Positions 1 through 5,808 of a stretch of DNA of 25,281 bases are shown here, one piece after another. The translations under genes and the position numbers were made by a program. The stretch comes from Bacteroidales bacterium (lineage in GTDB: Bacteria > Bacteroidota > Bacteroidia > Bacteroidales > UBA7960), in NCBI GenBank assembly GCA_007128045.1, contig SKYG01000041.1:1-25281 (forward strand). The letters are read 5' to 3'. Below the pieces are notes generated by a model. It searched no databases. It was not told where the DNA came from and saw nothing but the letters and a program-made list of their open reading frames with translations. The number at the start of each line of letters is the position of its first letter. Position 1 is the first letter of the stretch.

Positions 1-468
1 CAGGTTGACTACAACCTGCCAGAACGCTTTGAGCTTGAATATATTGGCAGCGATAACCAGAAACACAGGCCTGTGATGATTCATCGCGCTCCATTTGGAT
101 CGATGGAGCGCTTTGTCGCCGTTTTAATAGAGCATTGTGCCGGCAAATTCCCGCTATGGCTGGCACCCGACCAGGCTATCATATTGCCAATCAGCGATAA
201 ATACCAGAATTATGCAAAAAAAGTTTTAAATTTGCTAAATAATTACGAAATTCGCACGCTTATTGATGACCGAAGTGAGAAAACAGGGAAGAAAATCCGT
301 GATGCTGAAACAAAAAAGATCCCCTATATGCTTATTGTGGGTGAAAAAGAAGAATCTGATGGCACGGTTTCTGTCAGGCAACACGGTCATGGCGATTTAG
401 GTACATTTAGTATTGAAGATTTTGTAAAATTGGTAGAAGACCATATAAACAAATTGATACATTATTAG
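1..468 (+). CDS. thrS: Threonyl-tRNA synthetase, C-terminal part (5' end outside window)
   Basis: The open frame runs in from the left edge and ends at TAG 466-468, giving 155 residues. It shows the class II motif 3 region (HRAPFGSMERF, about residues 26-36), followed by the linker PLWLAPDQ and the C-terminal anticodon-binding domain (VLNLLNNYEIRTLIDD, then DAETKKIPYMLIVGEKE). This is the usual end of ThrRS, the cytoplasmic enzyme that charges tRNA-Thr. The catalytic core and editing domain lie outside the window. The gene is followed 35 nt later by infC, which is the widespread thrS-infC-rpmI-rplT order, so co-transcription is likely. The identification is firm; the start cannot be seen. Confidence 0.96.
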   Translation, partial: QVDYNLPERFELEYIGSDNQKHRPVMIHRAPFGSMERFVAVLIEHCAGKFPLWLAPDQAIILPISDKYQNYAKKVLNLLNNYEIRTLIDDRSEKTGKKIRDAETKKIPYMLIVGEKEESDGTVSVRQHGHGDLGTFSIEDFVKLVEDHINKLIHY

Positions 469-488
469 TTTATTTTAATAACCAAATT

Positions 489-495
489 AAGGAGG
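489..495 (+). promoter_or_regulatory. Strong Shine-Dalgarno sequence of infC
   Basis: AAGGAGG ends 8 nt before the ATA codon at 504. It is a full complement to the 16S 3' end and the only such site I noticed before a gene here; rpmI and rplT have none. It decides the infC start, because the only other non-standard candidate in frame (ATT at 486) lies upstream of it and no ATG, GTG or TTG lies in frame between the thrS stop and position 600. Confidence 0.8.
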
Positions 496-503
496 AACGT
501 AAT

Positions 504-1070
504 ATAGCTACACCATTTAGTCCCAGACCAAGAAGACGTTTTGTCAAAAAAGAAGACCCTCATTTTATCAATGAACGGATCAAAGCACCTGTCGTCAGGG
601 TGGTTGGAGAAAACGTTGAACCAGGGATTTTCCCCATTAAGGAAGCCCTGGTCATGGCCGAAGAAAGGGGACTGGATCTTGTTGAGATTGCCCCAACAGC
701 CAATCCACCTGTTTGCAAAATCATCGATTATAAAAAGTTTCTTTACGAACAGAAAAAGAAGCAAAAAGAAATCAAGGCTAATGCAGCCAAAATCGTGGTA
801 AAAGAAATCAGGTTAGGCCCAAATACTGATGATCACGACTTTAACTTTAAGCTGAAACATGCCATTAAGTTTCTTGAGGATGGTTCAAAGCTTAAAGTCT
901 ATGTTTTCTTTAAAGGACGCTCCATTATTTATAAAGAGCAAGGAGAGGTGATATTGCTTCGTTTTGCTCAGGAGATCGAAGAATATGGTAAGATTGAGCA
1001 GCTGCCTAAACTTGAAGGAAAGCGCATGATCATGCTTGTATCTTCCAAAAAGATAGCCAAGAAAAATTAA
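504..1070 (+). CDS. infC: Translation initiation factor IF-3, probable AUA start
   Basis: IF-3 binds the 30S subunit, prevents premature 50S joining and checks the start codon and initiator tRNA. The 188-residue product has a basic N-terminal tail (ATPFSPRPRRRF), the N-domain (FINERIKAPVVRVVGENVEPG, then RGLDLVEIAPTANPPVCKI with IDYKKFLYEQKKKQKE) and the C-domain (EIRLGPNTDDHDFNFKLKHA, then FFKGRSIIYKEQGE). A GTG start at 600 would cut off the conserved INERI segment, so it is unlikely. The best start is ATA 504, at ideal spacing from AAGGAGG. A start codon of the AUU/AUA class on infC is the known way IF-3 represses its own translation in enterobacteria; AUA is inferred here. The product call is firm and the start is about 80% sure. 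Confidence 0.93.
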   Translation: MATPFSPRPRRRFVKKEDPHFINERIKAPVVRVVGENVEPGIFPIKEALVMAEERGLDLVEIAPTANPPVCKIIDYKKFLYEQKKKQKEIKANAAKIVVKEIRLGPNTDDHDFNFKLKHAIKFLEDGSKLKVYVFFKGRSIIYKEQGEVILLRFAQEIEEYGKIEQLPKLEGKRMIMLVSSKKIAKKN

Positions 1071-1107
1071 TGTTCATTGAATATAATAACCAGTAAATTG
1101 TTGTGTA

Positions 1108-1302
1108 ATGCCAAAAATGAAAACCAAGTCCGCAGCCAAGAAGCGTTTTTCTCTTACCGCTTCCGGACGTATCAAGCGCAAACACGCTTATAAAAGTCAT
1201 ATTCTGACCAAGAAAAGTAAAAAGAGAAAAAGAAACCTTACCCAAACAGGGTATGTACATAAAGCAGATGAGGCCAATGTAAAGGCCATGTTAAACGTAT
1301 AA
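1108..1302 (+). CDS. rpmI: 50S ribosomal protein L35 (bL35)
   Basis: This 64-residue, very basic protein begins MPKMKTKSAAKKRF and continues with the typical ASGRIKRKHAYKSHILTKKS, ending in an acidic-basic tail (ADEANVKAMLNV). Its length and motifs match bL35, a small late-assembling protein of the large ribosomal subunit that binds 23S rRNA. It lies 37 nt after infC and 91 nt before rplT in the classical operon. No Shine-Dalgarno sequence is visible; the A/T-rich leader before ATG 1108 is normal for Bacteroidota genes. The start is fixed by the conserved MPKMKT N-terminus. Confidence 0.96.
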   Translation: MPKMKTKSAAKKRFSLTASGRIKRKHAYKSHILTKKSKKRKRNLTQTGYVHKADEANVKAMLNV

Positions 1303-1330
1303 TATCTGCTCCTTATTTTTATTCACCTTT

Positions 1331-1375
1331 GTTTACGCTAAATAAGTCTTTCCCACATGAAGGAAAGCGCTAAAC
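1331..1375 (+). promoter_or_regulatory. Possible mRNA stem-loop in the rplT leader
   Basis: The arms CTTTCC (1348-1353) and GGAAAG (1362-1367) form a 6-bp hairpin with an 8-nt loop. Outer arms GTTTA (1331-1335) and TAAAC (1371-1375) can extend it across an asymmetric internal loop. It ends 18 nt before the rplT start. L20 is known in other phyla to repress its operon by binding mRNA that mimics its 23S site; whether this stem does so is only a guess. Confidence 0.25.
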
Positions 1376-1393
1376 GAAAAAAAACAAACTATT

Positions 1394-1738
1394 ATGCCAA
1401 GATCAGCAAATAAAGTCGCCACCAGGCGCAAGAAAAAAAAGCTATTAAAGCTTACCAGAGGATACTTTGGTGCAAGAAAAAATGTCTATACCGTTGCCAA
1501 GAATACCTGGGAAAAGGGACAAATGTATGCATACCGCGACAGGCGCAACAAGAAACGTGAATTCAGAAAATTGTGGATTCAGCGTATCAATGCCGGCGCA
1601 AGACAATATGGAATGAGTTACTCGCAATTTATAGGAAAACTTAACGCGAAGGATATCAAAATTAACCGTAAGGTGTTGGCCGACCTGGCCATGAATAATC
1701 CTGATGCTTTCAAAGCGATCATCGACTCAGTACAATAG
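1394..1738 (+). CDS. rplT: 50S ribosomal protein L20 (bL20)
   Basis: This 114-residue basic protein has the canonical N-terminus MPRSANKVATRRKKKKLLK, then TRGYFGARKNVYTVAKN, RDRRNKKREFRKLWIQRINA and the globular C-domain ending LADLAMNNPDAFKAIIDSV. Length and sequence fit bL20, a primary assembly protein of the 50S subunit that binds 23S rRNA through its long basic N-terminal helix. It is the last gene of the thrS-infC-rpmI-rplT run and is followed 22 nt after its stop by a strong terminator. No Shine-Dalgarno sequence is seen before ATG 1394. Confidence 0.97.
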   Translation: MPRSANKVATRRKKKKLLKLTRGYFGARKNVYTVAKNTWEKGQMYAYRDRRNKKREFRKLWIQRINAGARQYGMSYSQFIGKLNAKDIKINRKVLADLAMNNPDAFKAIIDSVQ

Positions 1739-1760
1739 ATACTTACCAATGAACATGAAT

Positions 1761-1790
1761 AAAAAAGGCCCGATATCGGGCCTTTTTTAT
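1761..1790 (+). terminator. Strong, symmetric Rho-independent terminator after rplT
   Basis: A perfect inverted repeat, GGCCCGAT/ATCGGGCC (1767-1782), is flanked by A6 on the left and T6 on the right. It should work for the ribosomal operon on the + strand. Because of the A-tract it should also stop transcripts arriving from the convergent Nudix gene, whose stop lies about 40 nt away at 1828. Confidence 0.92.
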
Positions 1791-1827
1791 TGATATAATC
1801 GTATTATTCATGCTTTGATTTCATCAA

Positions 1828-2478
1828 CTATGATCTCAAAGTAGCCAGAAGTTCCTCCAGTATCATCGCTGTGGCACCCCATATGATGTGGCCGTTTATA
1901 GTAAAGCAAGGAGTTTGAATGATAGTACCATCCCTTAAGTGTACAGACTTAAAGATAAAATGTTCCTTCTGAAAAAATAAGCTGAAGTCAATTTCAATGA
2001 TGGCAGCGACTTCCAGGGGGTCAGGTTTAAACACTGGACGATGATCAGCAACACCGACAAATGGATAAACCAAATAATTGCTGGGAGGAATATATAGGTC
2101 ACTCAACTTTCCCAGAACTTCTACCTGTTCAGGGTTTACGCCAATCTCTTCGTGGGTTTCACGTAAGGCTGTATATTCCATTCCCGGATCATCCCTTTCA
2201 TAACGCCCCCCAGGAAAGGATATCTGTCCGCTATGTGCGCCATTATATTCTGGCCTTAGAATAAATACCAAAAGCGGATGATCAGTTTCTGAAGGATAGA
2301 ACAAAAGCAGAACACTGCTTTTTATGGCACTATTTCCTGCCCCCATGCTCTTTACCTCCTCATGACGAAACTCCGGAGCCATACGAAGCTGAGCATCCAA
2401 ACCAGGCAGTTTTGAATAATCAATGCGTTGTAAAGAACTCTTTAAATTCTCATACGTATTTAAACAATCCATGCGCAT
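1828..2478 (-). CDS. Nudix hydrolase, CoA pyrophosphatase (NudL/YeaB) type
   Basis: The family cleaves CoA or similar nucleoside diphosphate derivatives using Mg2+ or Mn2+. From ATG 2478 the protein has 216 residues. A short helical N-terminus leads to the Nudix fold with GQISFPGGRYERDD (about 84-97) and TALRETHEEIGV (about 103-114), which carries the metal-binding REThEE core. The SGQISFPGG lead-in and the downstream YIPPSNYLVYPFVGV stretch are typical of the CoA-specific branch. The open frame extends 23 codons further upstream to 2547, but that part is translated from a degenerate repeat (2502-2583), so the start is placed at ATG 2478, with ATG 2472 as an alternative. The gene is convergent with the rplT operon. 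Substrate is inferred from the family. Confidence 0.85.
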   Translation of the reverse strand: MRMDCLNTYENLKSSLQRIDYSKLPGLDAQLRMAPEFRHEEVKSMGAGNSAIKSSVLLLFYPSETDHPLLVFILRPEYNGAHSGQISFPGGRYERDDPGMEYTALRETHEEIGVNPEQVEVLGKLSDLYIPPSNYLVYPFVGVADHRPVFKPDPLEVAAIIEIDFSLFFQKEHFIFKSVHLRDGTIIQTPCFTINGHIIWGATAMILEELLATLRS

Positions 2479-2501
2479 AACAACATACTTTTTTTGTTTC
2501 C

Positions 2502-2583
2502 CGCAGATTTCGCAGATCAACGCAGATGTTAACCATAAGAATATCAATGATATAATCTACATAAAAAATCAGCGCAATCAGCG
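2502..2583. repeat. Degenerate inverted element built of CGCAGAT/ATCAGCG units
   Basis: Three direct units CGCAGATTT, CGCAGATCAA and CGCAGATGTT (2502-2530) face two units ATCAGCG (2568-2574 and 2577-2583) in the opposite sense. In between sits a perfect 13-nt dyad, ATATCA-A-TGATAT (2541-2553). The whole segment is an imperfect inverted repeat with arms of roughly 40 nt. It occupies the gap between the Nudix start and the photolyase stop. Confidence 0.6.
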
Positions 2584-2616
2584 AAAGAATATTTTTATAG
2601 CGGGCTTACTCTTAAA

Positions 2617-2648
2617 CAACTCAACAATTCAACAATTCAACTCCTCAA
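2617..2648 (-). repeat. 8-nt tandem repeat overlapping the photolyase stop codon
   Basis: On the + strand there are four 8-nt units: CAACTCAA, CAATTCAA, CAATTCAA, CTCCTCAA. On the minus strand they read TTGAGGAG, TTGAATTG, TTGAATTG, TTGAGTTG, the same family as the array at 4037-4096 but in inverted orientation. The photolyase stop (2637-2639) and its last few codons lie inside the array. Confidence 0.75.
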
Positions 2649-4028
2649 GGCATTTTTATATGTGGACAGGCATCGCTCTCTGGCTTTTTTATGATCGACG
2701 ACAGGCTGTGGATAATCCATGCAATTTAATTCGGGGATCCATCTGGTTATATATTCACCTTCCGTATCAAATTTCTTTTTCTGCTCTGTTGGATTAAATA
2801 TTCTGAAATACGGTGCAGCATCACAACCGGTACCTGCAGCCCACTGCCATCCTCCATTATTCGATGACAATTCATAGTCAAAAAGTTGTTGTGCAAAATA
2901 GGCTTCACCCCATCGCCAGTCGATTAACAAATGCTTCGTTAAAAAACTGGCTGTGATCATGCGTAAGCGGTTATGCATATAAGCGGTGGCATTGAGTTGA
3001 CGCATACCAGCATCTACCATTGGATATCCCGTGCGGCCCGTTTTCCACCGTTCAAATTCATGTTCGTTGTTTCGCCAGGCAATTCTGTCGTATTCGGGTT
3101 TAAACGAATTGGTGACGACATCAGGGTAGTGCCACAGTATCATGGCGTAAAACTCTCTCCAAATCAGCTCATTTAAAAACACATCACTCCATTTGGCTGC
3201 TTTTACCACCAGATCACGTATACCAGCTGTACCAAAACGCAAATGAACACCAAGTCTGGATGTACCTTCCAGCGCAGGATAGTCTCGTGCCTGGTCGTAT
3301 CGCCTGATGATGTCTTCATCAATCGTCAAGCCTGGAACTGACTTATCAGATCGTTCGAACCCCAAATCCTTTAATCCGGGAAACCCAACAATGGCACTAT
3401 TGTTATTATCCCATGCCTCGTTTGAAGAATATCTATTATTCGCTGATCCATTTCCAGTATCGGATGCCATATCAAATAATGATGATATCGGAGTGATCCC
3501 ATCCAATAAATGTTCAGAAGGGAATTGTTTGAGGTGATCTGAATGTAAGGTAAGCCGCCACTTCTGACTAAATGGTGTAAACACTTTATAGGGAGAGCCA
3601 TCCGGTTTAAGAACATCGTTTTTACCAAAAATCAAATGATCAAGGAAAGAGAAAAACGAAACTGTATTCGACTCAAGCAAGCGCTGAATATTGTCATCAC
3701 GCTTTTGGCCATAAGGCTCATGGTCAGCATTACAGTATACTGCGTTGATATCAAATTGTTTTAATAACTCCCTGAATATGTCGATAGGTTTTCCTTGTTT
3801 AACCAGTATTCCCCTCCCCTTTTGTTGTAATTTCAGATGCATAGCTTGCAATGAATCGTATATAAATAGTACACGATGATCATTTTTTGGGAGGGCATGC
3901 AAAATATCAGTGTCAAAAATAAACAGGGGCAACACATGCTCACTTGCTCTCAAGGCTTCATAGAGTCCACGATTATCCACCAACCTGAGGTCTCTTCTAA
4001 ACCAGAATATGGTGATGGGAGCGGACAT
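2637..4028 (-). CDS. phrB: Deoxyribodipyrimidine photolyase (class I photolyase/cryptochrome family)
   Basis: This flavoenzyme repairs UV-induced cyclobutane pyrimidine dimers with blue light. The 463-residue product opens with the antenna-domain signature TIFWFRRDLRLVDNRGLYEA (about 6-25). It continues through FIFDTDIL to the FAD-binding helical domain, with RTGYPMVDAGMRQLNATAYM, HNRLRMITASFLTKHLLIDW and WAAGTGCDAAPYFRIFNP (about 394-411), followed by RWIPEL. Length and motifs match bacterial CPD photolyases rather than cryptochrome-DASH, but a cryptochrome or (6-4) role cannot be excluded by eye. ATG 4028 gives the family N-terminus. The start codon and the stop codon are each directly bordered by arrays of one 8-nt repeat family in inverted orientation. 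Confidence 0.92.
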   Translation of the reverse strand: MSAPITIFWFRRDLRLVDNRGLYEALRASEHVLPLFIFDTDILHALPKNDHRVLFIYDSLQAMHLKLQQKGRGILVKQGKPIDIFRELLKQFDINAVYCNADHEPYGQKRDDNIQRLLESNTVSFFSFLDHLIFGKNDVLKPDGSPYKVFTPFSQKWRLTLHSDHLKQFPSEHLLDGITPISSLFDMASDTGNGSANNRYSSNEAWDNNNSAIVGFPGLKDLGFERSDKSVPGLTIDEDIIRRYDQARDYPALEGTSRLGVHLRFGTAGIRDLVVKAAKWSDVFLNELIWREFYAMILWHYPDVVTNSFKPEYDRIAWRNNEHEFERWKTGRTGYPMVDAGMRQLNATAYMHNRLRMITASFLTKHLLIDWRWGEAYFAQQLFDYELSSNNGGWQWAAGTGCDAAPYFRIFNPTEQKKKFDTEGEYITRWIPELNCMDYPQPVVDHKKARERCLSTYKNALRS

Positions 4029-4036
4029 GGGAAATG

Positions 4037-4096
4037 AGTTGAGGAGTTGAAGAGTTGAGGAGTTGAAGAGTTGAGGAGTTGAGGAGTTGAGGAGTT
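4037..4096 (+). repeat. 8-nt tandem repeat array upstream of the photolyase
   Basis: Seven complete units, each AGTTGAGG or AGTTGAAG, lie head to tail from 4037 to 4092, followed by a partial unit. The array begins 8 nt upstream of the photolyase ATG (4026-4028), so it occupies the place where a leader and promoter would be expected. There is no spacer between units, so it is not a CRISPR array. Confidence 0.92.
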
Positions 4097-4132
4097 TATT
4101 ATTTGGACAGTGCTTGATTTAAATGATTTAGG

Positions 4133-4153
4133 GTTTAAGGTTTAAGGTTTATG
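4133..4153 (+). repeat. 7-nt tandem repeat at the metallophosphoesterase stop
   Basis: Three units GTTTAAG, GTTTAAG and GTTTATG lie head to tail. The minus-strand metallophosphoesterase stop codon (4142-4144) lies within the array. The unit length and sequence differ from the neighbouring AGTTGAGG array only 37 nt away. Confidence 0.7.
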
Positions 4154-5434
4154 GGAGGCGAGATGTTCAGGGTTTTTTCTGAGTATGATAAGGGTAATTT
4201 CAGGAGGCATGCCTATTCTTCCGGGAAAGCTCAAAAAACCAAATCCTGTATTGACATATAACTTTTGGTATCCATCATGGTACAGACCACTCCATTCATT
4301 ATATTTCAGTTGAACAGGGCTCCAGGAAAAGAACCGGTTGCTGATTCCAAATTGCATACCGTGGGTATGGCCACTCAGGGTTAAATTGACATCAGACTCA
4401 GGAATTATCTGAGCTTTCCAATGGGATGGATCGTGCGAAAGCAAAATAGTAAAAGTTGCAGCATCAACGGTCGAAACAGACAAAGCCTTATTCAAATCAC
4501 CATATTGAGCGAATGGTGGCAAGCCCCAATTTTCCACTCCGGCAATCATAATAGAATCATTGCCACGACGAATAAATGCATGCTCATTCATCAACACATG
4601 AAATCCCATCTCTTTTTGGACGTTAACAAGTTGTTGAATATTGGCCTCTTTCTCAGCGATGGTGCCCCAACGACGGTAATCTCCCATATCGTGGTTTCCA
4701 AGCACAGAATACAAACCATCTGAAGCTTGCAACTCCTGAAAATACGGAATAAATTTCTCAGCCTCTAATGCCTCGTTATTCACCATATCACCGGTAAATA
4801 CTATCAGGTCCGGACTAAGCTGATTGATAACCCGTAAACCAATTTGAACCGCATCAGTCTGGCTATAGCTGCCCAGATGGGTGTCAGAGAATTGCACAAT
4901 ACGATAACCGTCAAATGCTTCAGGAAGGTCGTCAAACCATATTTGTTGTTCAACCACATTAAAGTTGAAGCGGCCAAAACCAACACCATGCAGGGTGATG
5001 GTAAACATAAGAATGGCCACAATAAATCCAGCAGCAGGTACGACCAAACTGTGCCGGAACCTGGTCAAAAAGATATGAAATCTGGTTCTATGATGAAATA
5101 TCTTCCGGTTTATACTGATGAACAGCAACTTAAGATCATAAAAAACAGTAAATAGGAAGAAACTTGTCTTGGGTATGAAAATAAGCATAAAGCCACCCAT
5201 AATCCAGAAAAACTTACGGTATTTCTCATATTCCTCCAGATTGCTGCTTCTTATATACAAGGCCCAGGCAATTGCGAATAAGATAAATACAATATCAACG
5301 ATCCAGTATGACCTAAGCATAAAGTATCGCAGTGGAGTTAGCTTGTGATGTGAAAAGAGTTTTCGTATTCCACGGAAACCATAAAAATCAACAACGAGAA
5401 GTACAGAAATTAGCAACAGAAATGACCAGATCAT
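4142..5434 (-). CDS. Membrane-anchored metallophosphoesterase (YkuE-like)
   Basis: This 430-residue protein has an N-terminal membrane part, with hydrophobic helices at about 1-18, 43-62, 75-98 and 124-150. A soluble calcineurin-like domain follows, ordered FSDTHLGSYS (about 182), VFTGDMVN (about 212), SVLGNHDMGDYR (about 242), LLSHDP (about 320) and SGHTHGMQFG (about 351). These are the dinuclear metal ligands D-H-D-N-H-H of the superfamily, all present. The layout matches YkuE-type phosphohydrolases, which act at the membrane on lipid head groups such as UDP-diacylglucosamine-like or phospholipid substrates; the substrate here is unknown. ATG 5434 begins directly with the first membrane helix. 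A candidate promoter lies about 100 nt upstream. The stop sits inside a short GTTTAAG repeat. Confidence 0.86.
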   Translation of the reverse strand: MIWSFLLLISVLLVVDFYGFRGIRKLFSHHKLTPLRYFMLRSYWIVDIVFILFAIAWALYIRSSNLEEYEKYRKFFWIMGGFMLIFIPKTSFFLFTVFYDLKLLFISINRKIFHHRTRFHIFLTRFRHSLVVPAAGFIVAILMFTITLHGVGFGRFNFNVVEQQIWFDDLPEAFDGYRIVQFSDTHLGSYSQTDAVQIGLRVINQLSPDLIVFTGDMVNNEALEAEKFIPYFQELQASDGLYSVLGNHDMGDYRRWGTIAEKEANIQQLVNVQKEMGFHVLMNEHAFIRRGNDSIMIAGVENWGLPPFAQYGDLNKALSVSTVDAATFTILLSHDPSHWKAQIIPESDVNLTLSGHTHGMQFGISNRFFSWSPVQLKYNEWSGLYHDGYQKLYVNTGFGFLSFPGRIGMPPEITLIILRKNPEHLASHKP

Positions 5435-5532
5435 GCGGTAATCAAAAAAACATTATTAACAAATAAAACTAAGCATTAACTTTGACGCAACAACCGGGCC
5501 ATTTTTTATTTATAAACAGATAATTGCCGATG

Positions 5533-5540
5533 CAAAGATA
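5533..5540 (-). promoter_or_regulatory. Candidate -7 box for the YkuE-like gene
   Basis: The minus strand reads TATCTTTG, a full match to the Bacteroidota -7 consensus TAnnTTTG. It lies about 100 nt upstream of the start at 5434. No clear TTG -33 element is found at the expected distance, so this is a candidate only. Confidence 0.35.
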
Positions 5541-5717
5541 GTGATAACCACTTATATAACACTCATTATTTCATAATGTTCATACCAAGAAAAGATACCA
5601 AAATTATTCAATCACAATACGTTATACAGAAAAACGTACGATATATTAAAACCATTATGAGATTTTTCTGCAACTATCCTGAAGAGAATGCCCTCGTAAA
5701 AAGCGAACACATATGAG

Positions 5718-5725
5718 TATTTTTG
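5718..5725 (+). promoter_or_regulatory. Candidate -7 box for the AspT-like transporter gene
   Basis: The + strand reads TATTTTTG, a full match to TAnnTTTG, about 84 nt upstream of ATG 5809. The -33 region is not recognisable. Confidence 0.33.
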
Positions 5726-5808
5726 AGCACCTGCTTTTATGCGTTGATAATCATTGTATTATAAAGACTTGTTTGCGTTAGGAATAATGCAGGCCATAAC
5801 CTGGTATT

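Larger units (their letters stand above)
5435..5808. other. Divergent intergenic region, no gene seen
   Basis: This 374-nt A/T-rich stretch separates two divergent genes. I see no convincing ORF or structured RNA. It holds one Bacteroidota-type -7 box on each strand (listed separately) and an isolated 8-bp inverted pair, TCATAATG (5571-5578) and CATTATGA (5653-5660). In sequence this A/T-rich the pair could be chance. Confidence 0.6.

Noticed and set aside
600..1070. infC starting at GTG 600
   Set aside because: It would remove the conserved INERIKAPVVR segment and has no SD; ATA 504 behind AAGGAGG fits the full IF-3 length.
2479..2547. N-terminal extension of the Nudix protein (MIFLWLTSALICEICGKQKK)
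   Set aside because: It is translated from the CGCAGAT repeat element and has no counterpart in the family; ATG 2478 or 2472 is more likely.
2423..2797. Open frame on the + strand containing NNSTIQQFNSS
   Set aside because: It is a read-through of the 8-nt repeat and antisense to the photolyase 3' end; no domain or start signal.
4037..4096. CRISPR array
   Set aside because: Units are 8 nt and contiguous without spacers, and no cas genes are present.
5571..5660. TCATAATG...CATTATGA inverted pair as an operator
   Set aside because: The arms are 74 nt apart in very A/T-rich sequence and do not extend; chance is likely.
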